In this document: one piece after another, positions 15,953 to 23,333 of the stretch
How the letters are laid out: every line of letters begins with the position of its first letter
Position numbering within the stretch: the stretch's first letter is position 1
Made by a program: the position numbers and the translations under genes
NCBI GenBank assembly: GCA_021819035.1
Contig: JAKASL010000001.1
Location: 744,001-808,000, forward strand
From: an archaeon
GTDB taxonomy: Archaea; Thermoproteota; Nitrososphaeria; Nitrososphaerales; Gagatemarchaeaceae
Reading direction: 5' to 3'
DNA length: 64,000 nucleotides
The notes under the pieces: model-generated
Database searches by the model: none
What the model saw: only the letters and a program-made list of their open reading frames with translations
Told to the model about the DNA's origin: nothing

Positions 15953-16150
15953 CGCTCTCACCCGGATAATTCGGGTACAGATTTAACACGGTAAAGTGAG
16001 CGGCGACGGTCGGCCTCGAATCGCATACCAAGCTAGGGCTTACCCCGAACTTCCTCCTTTCGCTTGGGAACACCTTCAACGAACCCTCCCCAATCGATGG
16101 GGTGGTCGCTCGAAATCCTTAAAGGTGGGAGTTAGACGCGTATAACAACG

Positions 16151-16357
16151 ATGCAGTTGAATGCGAAACTAAAGCGATGGGGAAACTCATACGGGGTGGT
16201 GGTGCCCAAAGAAGTTGTGGAGAAGGAGGGACTCAGAGAAGGAGAGGTCGTCGAGGTGATTGTCAGGAAGGCGATTGATGTGAAGCGGCTATACGGGAAG
16301 TACCCGTTCAAGGACCTGCAGGCGCAGAAGGAAAAGATGCGGGAAGGATGGGAATAG
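16151..16357 (+). CDS. vapB: AbrB-type antitoxin
   Basis: 68 aa: LNAKLKRWGNSYGVVVPKEV is the MazE/AbrB-like strand-turn-strand, followed by LREGEVVEVIVRK and a basic helix. CTTAAAGG lies 30 nt before the ATG. One nucleotide separates its stop from the PIN gene start. Confidence 0.82.
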   Translation: MQLNAKLKRWGNSYGVVVPKEVVEKEGLREGEVVEVIVRKAIDVKRLYGKYPFKDLQAQKEKMREGWE

Positions 16358-16358
16358 G

Positions 16359-16736
16359 TTGCCATCCACTTTCTTCTACGACAGCTACGCAGTGTTGGCC
16401 TACACCAGCGGGCACCAGGGCTACCGGAAGTACTTCGACGAGAGTGAGGGTGTTCTGACGAAGTTGAACCTGCTCGAAGTATTCTACAGATCCCTGGAAG
16501 AGCACGGCCCGAAAGCTGCTTCCAGCATCATGGGGACCTTCTCCAAATATCTTGTCGATTTCGGTCTGAAAGATATTGAGGGCTCTATGAGGATTAGGAT
16601 GGCACTCAAACGTGAAGGGAAGGATGTCTCCTATGCCGATGCAGTGGGATACTTCCTGTCGCGTAAGATGGGAATCAGATTCCTGACGGGAGACCGAGCC
16701 TTCCGGGGAATGAACGGCGTAGAGTACTTGGAATGA
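16359..16736 (+). CDS. vapC: PIN-domain toxin
   Basis: 125 aa; Asp8 (FFYDSYAVLAY), Glu40 (LNLLEVFYRSL), Asp94 (SYADAVGYFL) and Asp112 (LTGDRAFRG). TTG start. The gene is less GC-rich than most of the island. Confidence 0.84.
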   Translation: MPSTFFYDSYAVLAYTSGHQGYRKYFDESEGVLTKLNLLEVFYRSLEEHGPKAASSIMGTFSKYLVDFGLKDIEGSMRIRMALKREGKDVSYADAVGYFLSRKMGIRFLTGDRAFRGMNGVEYLE

Positions 16737-16740
16737 GGCG

Positions 16741-16875
16741 GTCGACTCCGAGGCGTCGATGAAAGTCCGGCTCAGTCGGCTCCTCGTACGGGGCCTGCAT
16801 CCCTGTCATGTTGCCTATCGCCTCCCCGCCCAGGATGCAGATTCTGGGGTGCTGCTTGCAATACCGCGCCGTTCC
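16741..16875 (-). pseudogene. adenylylsulfate kinase C-terminal remnant
   Basis: Minus-strand frame YCKQHPRICILGGEAIGNMT, then GMQAPYEEPTEPDFHRRL. The order C..(R/H)...G.I.N.TG...PYE.P..P is that of the C-terminal part of APS kinase, the enzyme that phosphorylates adenylylsulfate in sulfate activation. The nucleotide-binding half is gone. Confidence 0.45.
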
Positions 16876-16885
16876 GACCCAAGAG

Positions 16886-17233
16886 CTAGCTCTCCACCTC
16901 TACAACCAGCCTGTCCTTGTCGGAGGGGTAGATTATGATGGGGAGGTCTCGTTTGAGCTTCATCGACTTCACTATCTCCTGGGGTATCCTGATGACCAGG
17001 GAGTTCCCTGACTTCGACACCCTCCCCCTCCGCTCGAGCCCGAAGAGACCGCGCTTTCTGACTTCTGCTTCAACCTCCTCCATCGTCTCCTGCGAGAGGT
17101 ACTCCGTCCCGCACTCCGCGCAGGACTCCACCTTCTTCACCCCGAAGTCTATCCCGAAGAACTCCACCTCCGAGGCGCGCTCTTGGAGTTTGCCGCCGCA
17201 TCTGCATCTGACCCCCTCGACCTCTGTGCTCAT
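16886..17233 (-). CDS. YgiT-like zinc finger plus AbrB antitoxin
   Basis: 115 aa. The N-terminus is a two-CxxC zinc finger (CRCGGK ... CAECGTEYLS) as in YgiT/MqsA antitoxins. The C-terminus is an AbrB-like DNA-binding domain (VSKSGNSLVIRIPQEIVKSM). It overlaps the toxin gene by 4 nt (ATGA). The two-domain layout suggests toxin binding by the zinc part and operator binding by the AbrB part. Confidence 0.82.
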   Translation of the reverse strand: MSTEVEGVRCRCGGKLQERASEVEFFGIDFGVKKVESCAECGTEYLSQETMEEVEAEVRKRGLFGLERRGRVSKSGNSLVIRIPQEIVKSMKLKRDLPIIIYPSDKDRLVVEVES

Positions 17234-17469
17234 GGGACCTTCACCGTGACAGGGTACACCTTGCGTATCCCACGCTCCTGGTATATCTTCTCGTCGTAGA
17301 CGACGACGTAACGCCTGAACATGGCCTGCAAGAGGCCGGTCTCCTTCTGAACGGCGATCTTCCCCTTGAGGATCGCCTCCTCGACCTCTCTCACGGAGAT
17401 CCCCCGGAGCCACATGCGCTCGATGGCGTGTTTGACCCTCTTGTGCTCCCAGTTGATTCGAAGTTTCAC
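17230..17469 (-). CDS. DUF4258 toxin, RelE-like
   Basis: 79 aa from GTG at 17469: NWEHKRVKHAIERMWLRGIS, then VREVEEAILKGKI and RRYVVVYDEKIYQERGIRKV. His, Arg and C-terminal strands fit DUF4258, a small relative of RelE/BrnT toxins usually paired with YgiT-type antitoxins. The toxin gene comes first in the operon, as in mqsRA. TTAATAAT lies 25 nt upstream. Confidence 0.78.
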   Translation of the reverse strand: MKLRINWEHKRVKHAIERMWLRGISVREVEEAILKGKIAVQKETGLLQAMFRRYVVVYDEKIYQERGIRKVYPVTVKVP

Positions 17470-17479
17470 GAGGCCATAG

Positions 17480-17497
17480 AATAATACGCGTATTATT
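17480..17497. promoter_or_regulatory. perfect 18-bp palindromic operator
   Basis: AATAATACGCGTATTATT is a perfect palindrome that includes the TATA region of the DUF4258-YgiT operon. A dimeric AbrB-type repressor, presumably the antitoxin encoded downstream, could bind it and block TBP. Confidence 0.72.
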
Positions 17498-17587
17498 AAG
17501 GATCCCAAGGTTTGCCGTCAGCCCGCGGGAGGGGTAGGCTCGTCATGCCTCTTGAGGCGCGCAAGATAGCCCTCGGTGGCAGAGGTA

Positions 17588-17613
17588 CGCTACCCACGGC
17601 CAAGGCCTGTGGG
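17588..17613 (-). mobile_element. IS605-type right-end remnant
   Basis: The hairpin CCCACGGCC..GGCCTGTGGG, read on the minus strand, continues as GTGGGTAGCGTAC. This matches the right end of the tnpB element at 6310-6340 (GGGTAGCTTAC). No tnpB sequence remains next to it. Confidence 0.6.
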
Positions 17614-17663
17614 CTCTCTGCCGAACCCAGGCGACCCCGGCCGCGACGGAGGCTCCCGCCTCC

Positions 17664-17881
17664 CTAACACTCCGCCTGCACGACCCCCCAGACGACTCCT
17701 CTGTGGTTGTCACCTGGAGGCCCGACCCCCCGCGCCGGGGCTAGCCGTCCTCGGCGTGCACGTGGGTCGAGCTCGCTATGCAGCCGCCGCTGTGGGCCCC
17801 GGGCTTGGGGGGCCTGAATCCGTAGATTCGGAGCTTCCCGGGGTTCTTCCCTGTCATCAATCACCATCATCCACGCCGGGT
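17664..17881 (-). pseudogene. decayed conserved small protein, copy 2
   Basis: Minus-strand sequence RPPVTDPAWMMVIDD, then after a frame change GKNPGKLRIYGFRPPKPGAH, related to HPPITVPAWMVMMTGKNPG at 9769-9971. Both copies carry frame breaks at nearly the same place. Family unknown. Confidence 0.38.
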
Positions 17882-17896
17882 CTGTGACGGGCGGCC

Positions 17897-18358
17897 TCAC
17901 TCCCGGCCGCCCCAGCGCGAGAGGTCGACGACCTCGACGCCGAGCCTGGAGGCGTTCCTTGTGATGTACCCGTCGCTGGTAAGGAGGGCCAGCCCAAGGC
18001 TCTTGGCGGTAGCGACGTGGAACGAGTCGAAGTAGCTCAATCTGCTCCTTCCTCCGAACTCGACGTAGAGCGAGACCGCTTCGGCTGCCGTCTGGGCGTT
18101 CATAGGGGCCGGGGAGTGAGGGATGGACCTCATGTCACAGAGGAACTCCCTGATGCCTTCCAGGGGGTGGTCGTCCGACCTCAGGGCCAGGATGGCGTCG
18201 TCGTACACCTCTGACGACGTCCTCAGATTGAGCCTTCCGGACTCGGCCCCGACGATGACCTCTTCCGCCTGCCGCTCGAGCCGGCCTCCGCGGAGATAGT
18301 AGAAGAAGAGGTCTGTGTCCGCCAGCAGGGTCCTGGGCGGGCTACCTCTTCCAGACAA
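17897..18358 (-). CDS. vapC: PIN-domain toxin
   Basis: 153 aa; active-site acids in LLADTDLFFYYL (Asp14/Asp16), SSEVYDDAI, SYFDSFHVATA and LLTSDGYITR. The protein ends VEVVDLSRW. Its start overlaps the AbrB gene by 17 nt. A 21-bp piece of its 3' end (GTCGACGACCTCGACGCCGAG on the plus strand) recurs at about 20647-20670. Confidence 0.84.
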   Translation of the reverse strand: MSGRGSPPRTLLADTDLFFYYLRGGRLERQAEEVIVGAESGRLNLRTSSEVYDDAILALRSDDHPLEGIREFLCDMRSIPHSPAPMNAQTAAEAVSLYVEFGGRSRLSYFDSFHVATAKSLGLALLTSDGYITRNASRLGVEVVDLSRWGGRE

Positions 18359-18566
18359 GGTCCTCGCTCATCTCCTCCAGGGCCTCCCAGTCGGACCTGA
18401 TGCGGTGCCTGTACTTCCCCTTGAGCTCCTTCAGTCCGGGGAGCGGCTCGAGCTCGACGACATCCCCCCGCATGCTCACCTTGAGCCTCCTGCTCGTGAG
18501 CTTGTGCCTGATCTCGGCTGGTATCAGCACCCTCCCCTTCTCGTCCAGCTCCACTACGGCACTCAT
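18342..18566 (-). CDS. vapB: AbrB-type antitoxin
   Basis: 74 aa from ATG 18566: SAVVELDEKGRVLIPAEIRH is the AbrB core; the rest (SRRLKVSMRGDVVELEPLPG and a basic C-terminus) should bind the PIN toxin. CTTAAATAT (about 18591-18599) is centred 29 nt upstream. Confidence 0.84.
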   Translation of the reverse strand: MSAVVELDEKGRVLIPAEIRHKLTSRRLKVSMRGDVVELEPLPGLKELKGKYRHRIRSDWEALEEMSEDLVWKR

Positions 18567-18573
18567 TTCCCAT

Positions 18574-18589
18574 CCGCCCACGGGTGGGC
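18574..18589. promoter_or_regulatory. inverted repeat operator candidate
   Basis: CGCCCACGGGTGGGCG has 7-bp arms around GG and lies between the TATA box and the ATG of the AbrB-PIN pair. Binding here would cover the transcription start. Confidence 0.55.
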
Positions 18590-18599
18590 GATATTTAAG

Positions 18600-18931
18600 G
18601 CGGTGGGCCGGCCAGGGGCCGAGGACTCCGGGGCTGGTCGAAGGACAACGCGCGCTCTTCCGCGGTCCCCCCGACCATCTCCCACGCCGAGCGTCTTCAT
18701 CGAGCCCGGCTCCGGAGCGCGGGCGGCATCGGCCCGACCCGCTCCCACGGCATCAGGGCTGCTGCGGGGGCGCGGACGTTCGATTGGCACATTTAGCACC
18801 ATTTTTGGCACCAGATCGGTCGCTGGTACTCGTTTGGGATTTTGCCGCGCACGCCCTCACCTGGACAAGGGCGAGGAAGGGTTCAATCGTCCTGCCATGA
18901 AAGCCGATTGCCGAAGTCCTTCCGACCGACG
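18600..18931. other. gap, no gene seen
   Basis: About 330 nt of GC-rich sequence between the divergent AbrB promoter and the transposase remnant. One direct repeat of the form TAGCACCA/GGCACCA near 18790-18815 is the only structure noted. Confidence 0.3.
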
Positions 18932-19294
18932 ATGTTCTACGAGCTCGCCGAGAGGTTGCGACATGACAAAGTCATCGAGGTCTTTGTGATGGTCGTCGGG
19001 CTGACGCGGGTCGGCATGATCACCTGCGAGAAGGCGTCCCTCGACTCCCTGACCATCGGGGCGTGGTCAAAGGAATGCAGATATGCGAACTGGCCCAGCC
19101 ACGACGACAGGCGGTGCAGGCACCACAGAGCGAGGGACAGGGGCGCGTCATGGACGTGGGACTGCCACCGCGAGACGCTCGTGCATGGGTATGAGGTCCG
19201 CGTCGCCATCGACTCGCTCCTTGGCCTCCCGATGATGCTCACTGTCACGAAGGCAGGATACGGTGACGGGAGGTCGCGCGACTGTTGTTCCTAG
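18932..19294 (+). pseudogene. DDE transposase fragment (IS4/IS5-like)
   Basis: Reads MFYELAERLRHDKVIEVFVM and later WDCHRETLVHGYEVRVAIDS, LLGLPMMLTVTKAGYGDGRS. The HGYxVxxAxDxxxGLPxxxxVTxA pattern is the strand region with the second catalytic Asp of IS4/IS5-group transposases. The remainder, with the catalytic Glu, is missing, and no terminal inverted repeats were found. Confidence 0.62.
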
Positions 19295-19306
19295 GGCTGG
19301 CTTATC

Positions 19307-19927
19307 TCAGGCCAGTCCTGGGTCTGGAGCGGCGCGGCTCCGACGCCCTCTCCTCGCAGACCGAGAGCCGCTCCCTGACGCGCGCTTGTCCGCAAGCATG
19401 CGCTTCAGAGCCTCTAGGTAGTCTGAGACCGACCCCCGGGCCGCCTCGGCCTCCAAGTAGGGCCAGTCGAGCCTCTCCTCGAACGCCTTGGCCAGGAGGT
19501 AAGCCTGCTCCATGTCCGCCGGGACCTTCCAGTGCTTCGCCGACGCGAGCCTCTTCAGGACAAGGTCTTCGACCCCGATTATCGTCGCCGGGCCGTAGTC
19601 AGTGGTGATGGTCGTAGTCCTTTCGGCGGAGCCCGCGAGCTCCCCCCCGACCATGTCCACCGCCAGTCCGAGCTCGTCGTTCACCCAGGCACGCAGGCCC
19701 GCCCCGAGGTCGAACTTCCATGCCTTCAGGACGGGCCCGAGCGCCCTGGGGTCGTGGACCACGTCCATGTCCCCCGTCCGGAGGACCCCGTCGAGGTACA
19801 CCTCGACTGCGGAACCGCCCACGAGCACAGGTCTCGCCCCCCGCTTCGGGAGGGCCGAGGTCAGCAGGGCCATGAACCTCACCTTCCGCTCCGTGGGGTC
19901 TTCTGTCTGGAGGATGACCCTCTTCAC
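19307..19927 (-). CDS. AbiEii-like nucleotidyltransferase toxin
   Basis: 206 aa. PVLVGGSAVEVYLDGVLRTG followed by DMDVVHD gives the GGSA..Y....TxDxD site of AbiEii/DUF6036 nucleotidyltransferases, which modify tRNA in studied type IV systems. The core ends near residue 180; the last 25 residues are Arg/Ser-rich. It follows a winged-helix gene by 4 nt, the AbiEi-AbiEii order. Confidence 0.72.
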   Translation of the reverse strand: MKRVILQTEDPTERKVRFMALLTSALPKRGARPVLVGGSAVEVYLDGVLRTGDMDVVHDPRALGPVLKAWKFDLGAGLRAWVNDELGLAVDMVGGELAGSAERTTTITTDYGPATIIGVEDLVLKRLASAKHWKVPADMEQAYLLAKAFEERLDWPYLEAEAARGSVSDYLEALKRMLADKRASGSGSRSARRGRRSRAAPDPGLA

Positions 19928-19931
19928 GGTG

Positions 19932-20405
19932 CTATAGGCGAGCGTACTCTCTGGCCCCCACCTGCCGGTACTTCCTCGCGAACTTCCTCCTGCCGAGGGC
20001 GGCGAGGCCTTCGAGCTCCCCCGGCAGCCTGGTGGGTTTGGCCAGGCCCCCCTCTGCTGGCGTTCCGATGGAGAAGTCAGGGACCCTCCGGAGCCCGGCC
20101 CTGAACCTCGACGCCCGCTCTCCTTCGTCGCTCCACCTGCGGTAAGTCACGACCCTGGAGGAGAGCTTGACAGTCAGCCGCTTCAGGTCGTCGTCCGCGA
20201 GCTCGTACTCCGTCCCTCGTCTCCCCCTCACTCGCCTGAGAAGCCCGGCCCCGGCCAGCCTCTTCGCTTCGAGGTAGGTCTTGGCGACGTTGATGTTGTA
20301 CTCCTTGGCGACGCGGTAGGGGGTCAGCGGCCGCTCCGACAGGGCAAGCGCCTCCACCAGGGACTTCCTTGTCGAGCTCCCCAGCAGAGCCTCGAGGGCG
20401 TTCAC
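19932..20405 (-). CDS. AbiEi-like winged-helix antitoxin
   Basis: 157 aa from GTG at 20405. Residues 1-70 form a winged helix (ALLGSSTRKSLVEALALSER, VAKEYNINVAKTYLEAKRL). The C-terminus is basic and probably contacts the nucleotidyltransferase. GCTTTTATC is 27 nt upstream, giving a leaderless start; reading from the upstream Met at 20687 would add 94 noise-like residues. Likely autorepressor. Confidence 0.7.
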   Translation of the reverse strand: MNALEALLGSSTRKSLVEALALSERPLTPYRVAKEYNINVAKTYLEAKRLAGAGLLRRVRGRRGTEYELADDDLKRLTVKLSSRVVTYRRWSDEGERASRFRAGLRRVPDFSIGTPAEGGLAKPTRLPGELEGLAALGRRKFARKYRQVGAREYARL

Positions 20406-20804
20406 ATCGACAGAGGACCGCCGGAGCTGATAAAAGCTTATCCCTGTAGGATAATATCGTGCGCCCCTCCGCATGGCCCGCCTTGGGGGAGGGCCCCCAT
20501 CGCTGCCGTCGCCGTCCCGTCGAGCTCCGCCAGGGCGAGCAATCCTAGGCAAATCGGGCAAGCCGGAGTCACGGCTTCCGTAGCTTCCCGAGCCGGCGAA
20601 GGCCCGAAGTAAGCTCCCCGACGCACTCCTCCGGGGCCAACTCTGGTGTCGACGACCTCGACGCCGAGCCGGCTTCTCTGAGATCAAGGCCTTCGAGCCT
20701 GGCCCTGCCCATGCTCCCGTGGCCGCTTGGCTGCGGGGGCCGGACGTGGATTCGCTTTGTTGAACGTGGCACGGATGACGCAGGAGCTTAGCAATTGTGC
20801 AGCG
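20406..20804. other. gap with mosaic fragments
   Basis: No gene. Two borrowed pieces lie side by side: about 20647-20670 repeats the 3' end of vapC at 17920-17942, and about 20666-20697 repeats the methyltransferase segment coding GFSEIKAFE (10132-10163, reverse orientation). Confidence 0.5.
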
Positions 20805-20885
20805 GGAAACCCCACGGCTTTAGTCGTGGGATGAAAGCGAAGGCGCGCCGGTGCTTATATAGATGTCGACACTACATCTAATGAT

Positions 20886-21284
20886 GTGCCGAAGGGATAC
20901 GTCAGGGCCGAGACGAAAGTGCATTTCATGCACTACCACTTCGTTTGGAGTCCGAAATATCGAAGGCCGGTCTTGGTCGGGAAGGTCGAGGAAAGACTGA
21001 AGGGCTTGATATGGGAGAAGGCGGCCGAAATGGGATGCCATATCATCGCGCTTGAAGTGATGCCCGACCACGTGCACCTGTTCCTTCAGGCGGATCCCAC
21101 GATTTCACCGAACAAGATCGTCGGGATGATGAAGGGCTACAGTTCAAGAGTCCTCAGACAGGAGTTCCCAGAACTACGTTCAAGGCTCCCGACATTGTGG
21201 ACCCGGTCGTACTTCGTTTCTACTTATGGCCACGTCTCTTCAGAGACGATCAAGCGATATGTGGAGGAGCAGAAAGGCGTTTGA
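20886..21284 (+). CDS. tnpA: TnpA Y1 HUH transposase
   Basis: 132 aa. The HUH motif is PDHVHLFLQ and the catalytic tyrosine is in SSETIKRYVEEQ. It cuts and rejoins single-stranded DNA at the hairpin ends. GTG start 56 nt after the left-end hairpin. Length and motifs are complete, so it may be active; it could also mobilise the tnpB-only element at 6310. Confidence 0.92.
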   Translation: MPKGYVRAETKVHFMHYHFVWSPKYRRPVLVGKVEERLKGLIWEKAAEMGCHIIALEVMPDHVHLFLQADPTISPNKIVGMMKGYSSRVLRQEFPELRSRLPTLWTRSYFVSTYGHVSSETIKRYVEEQKGV

Positions 21285-22429
21285 TCACCTACAAATTCAG
21301 GCTGTATCCCACCGACGCTCAAGCCCGTTTGATGAATGACACGATAGAAACTTGTAGGCTCCTCTACAATGACCTTCTTGACGATAGGACTCGGACTGGA
21401 GCCAGGGCGTTCGAACAAAAGAGGGCTCTGACCGTCCACCGAAGAGAGAACAAGTTCCTGGCCGCCGTCCACTCCCAAGTGCTGCAAGATGTCGTGTTCA
21501 GACTCGACAAGGCATACGGGGCCTTCTATGCTGGGCTTTCGAGGTTCCCAAAGTTCAAGCGGAGGGGCAGATACAATTCGTTCACGTATCCTCAGCCCGG
21601 GGGCTTCAGGATCGTCGGAAAAAGACTGAGACTTTCGAAGATTGGATTGGTAAAGGTCAAGCTTCATCGCCCCATCGAAGGGGCACTGAAGACATGTACA
21701 ATAATCAGAGACATCGACCAGTGGTACGCGTGCATATCCTGCGAAACTGAATCACGGGGATTCGCTGCTTTGAAAGGAGACAGGCCAGTCGGGGTAGACG
21801 TCGGATTGCTGAATTTTGCGACGCTGAGCGACGGACGGGCCTTCGAGAACCCGCGTTTCCTGAGTGGCTCCGTGGAGCGAATCAAGTCCCTTCAAAAACA
21901 GCTCTCCCGAAAGAGGAAGAGTTCAAACAAGAGGGTAAAGGTGAAGGTCCGACTGGCAAAGGCATGGAGGAAGGTCAGGAGGCAGAGGGACGACTTCGCC
22001 CACAAAGTCTCCGCCGAACTTGCATCCGAATACTCCACCGTCGTCTTCGAAGAACTGAAGATTCCGAACATGGTGAAGAACCACAATCTGGCATCGGCAA
22101 TAATGGATGCCTCTTGGGGCCAGCTGCGCCGACTAACTGCCTACAAGGCAGAAAGGCGCGGCGGACGGGTGATACTCGTCAACCCAAGCGGGACGTCGCA
22201 GAAATGCTCCGGATGCGGAGCCGTGGTTCCGAAAGGACTGGACGAAAGAACGCACTCGTGCCCGAGTTGCAATCTCGTCCTCGACAGGGATGTGAATGCG
22301 GCACGAAACATATTGGCGGCGGGCCTGGAACGGGCCCGTGCAGAGGGGCAGCCTCTACTTATCCAACGAAGGCGGACAAGCAAGTTCGCCCCGATGAAGC
22401 AAGAAGCCAACGCCTTCAGGCGTTGGTAG
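21281..22429 (+). CDS. tnpB: TnpB RNA-guided nuclease
   Basis: 382 aa from TTG at 21281, overlapping the tnpA stop by 4 nt. ITYKFRLYPTDAQARLMNDT is the normal TnpB N-terminus. RuvC acids lie in VGVDVGLLNFA, VVFEELKI and LDRDVNAARNIL, with a CSGCG...CPSCN zinc ribbon. All catalytic parts are present. The omega RNA should end at the right-end hairpin and take its guide from 22430 onwards. Confidence 0.92.
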   Translation: MITYKFRLYPTDAQARLMNDTIETCRLLYNDLLDDRTRTGARAFEQKRALTVHRRENKFLAAVHSQVLQDVVFRLDKAYGAFYAGLSRFPKFKRRGRYNSFTYPQPGGFRIVGKRLRLSKIGLVKVKLHRPIEGALKTCTIIRDIDQWYACISCETESRGFAALKGDRPVGVDVGLLNFATLSDGRAFENPRFLSGSVERIKSLQKQLSRKRKSSNKRVKVKVRLAKAWRKVRRQRDDFAHKVSAELASEYSTVVFEELKIPNMVKNHNLASAIMDASWGQLRRLTAYKAERRGGRVILVNPSGTSQKCSGCGAVVPKGLDERTHSCPSCNLVLDRDVNAARNILAAGLERARAEGQPLLIQRRRTSKFAPMKQEANAFRRW

Positions 22430-22617
22430 TTCACCTCGGCATCACGGATTTTCAGATGGAATGGTTGGATGGGAAGCGTCGAACCTGTTGCGCGCCGTGG
22501 TTCCCGGGTAGCATCCAAGACTCCCCGTGGGGATTCCAGATTGGGCTACACTCGGAACATGACAGTTCGAAATCACGAATAAATATTCCAACCTCATATT
22601 GTCCATGCGGGTGAGCT

Positions 22618-23085
22618 GTGTCTTCGATGTTTAGCCCCGATGAAAGGGTGCTTCTCAGCGGCAAGGGATCCATCGAGCAACCGATTGCCGGGAATGGTGA
22701 GATGTATCTTACTGACAAACGGATTTTCTTGGCTCACAAATCTGGGTTGATTAAGAAGAGAGAGACGCCGCTGCTCGATGTGGACGTGAGCCAGGTGACT
22801 TACGCGAAGACAGAGGGCTCGTTGCGAAAGGTTCTCGTTGTGGGTGTGAGAGGAACCGGTGGTCAAGTAATCACTTACAAGATCCACGTAGGTGGACCCC
22901 AAAGCTGGGTCTCCCAAATCTACAGTCTGAAAGGCGGTGCGGGTGTGGGAGCTAGGGCTGAGGCAGCGGTTCAACCGGCTCACCAGGGTCCTGCAGGTTC
23001 CTCAGGCGCCAGGTTCTGCAAGCATTGTGGAAAGGAGATCGACGCAGATTCTACCTTCTGCTCCGCTTGCGGGAAACATCAGTAG
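22618..23085 (+). CDS. PH-like domain protein with C-terminal zinc ribbon
   Basis: 155 aa. Residues 5-100 have the bacterial PH-like/GRAM pattern: ERVLLSGKGSIEQP, GEMYLTDKRIFLAHKSGLIK, then VTYAKTEG and GGQVITYKIHVGG. A flexible Ala/Gly linker follows, then a zinc ribbon (FCKHCGKEI...FCSACGKH). Such proteins sit in the cytoplasm, role unknown. GTG start with AATAAATATTCC about 35 nt upstream. Confidence 0.72.
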   Translation: MSSMFSPDERVLLSGKGSIEQPIAGNGEMYLTDKRIFLAHKSGLIKKRETPLLDVDVSQVTYAKTEGSLRKVLVVGVRGTGGQVITYKIHVGGPQSWVSQIYSLKGGAGVGARAEAAVQPAHQGPAGSSGARFCKHCGKEIDADSTFCSACGKHQ

Positions 23086-23255
23086 GTCACCGCGTTCTGT
23101 TTCCCCGAGAAGAGGTAAGAGCGGAGACCGGAGAAACTCTGTTCCCCGGTGGGCGGCGCGGGACGGGACGCGCGCCAGGATCGTTCCAAGAAGCCTGCGG
23201 GTTCGCCCCTCCGCACCAGTCTGGACTGAGACGGAGTCGACCGCGAGGAGTAAAG

Positions 23256-23313
23256 GGTGTTGAAAGGGTGTTGAATGGGCGTTGAAAGGGCGTTAAAGCG
23301 CGTAGGATAATCT
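23256..23313 (+). promoter_or_regulatory. four 11-bp direct repeats next to promoter
   Basis: GGTGTTGAAAG, GGTGTTGAATG, GGCGTTGAAAG and GGCGTTAAAGC follow one another at 23256-23299, one helical turn each. GGATAATCT (23305-23313) is the TATA-like box 25 nt before the GTG at 23334. The phasing suggests a cooperative regulator bound upstream of TBP. Confidence 0.6.
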
Positions 23314-23333
23314 ACGCCCACCCCACAGGGGGG

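Larger units (their letters stand above)
20805..22435 (+). mobile_element. complete IS200/IS605 element
   Basis: The left-end hairpin CCCACGGCTTTAGTCGTGGG (20811-20830) and the right-end hairpin CCAACGCCTTCAGGCGTTGG (22407-22426) flank tnpA and tnpB in one operon. The right hairpin lies in the last tnpB codons and is followed by TAGTTCACC. Single-strand peel-and-paste transposition leaves no target duplication, as seen here. GC content is lower than the surroundings. Confidence 0.85.

Noticed and set aside
23256-23299. CRISPR-like array
   Set aside because: The 11-bp units are contiguous with no spacers; likewise the 12-bp units at 48605-48652.
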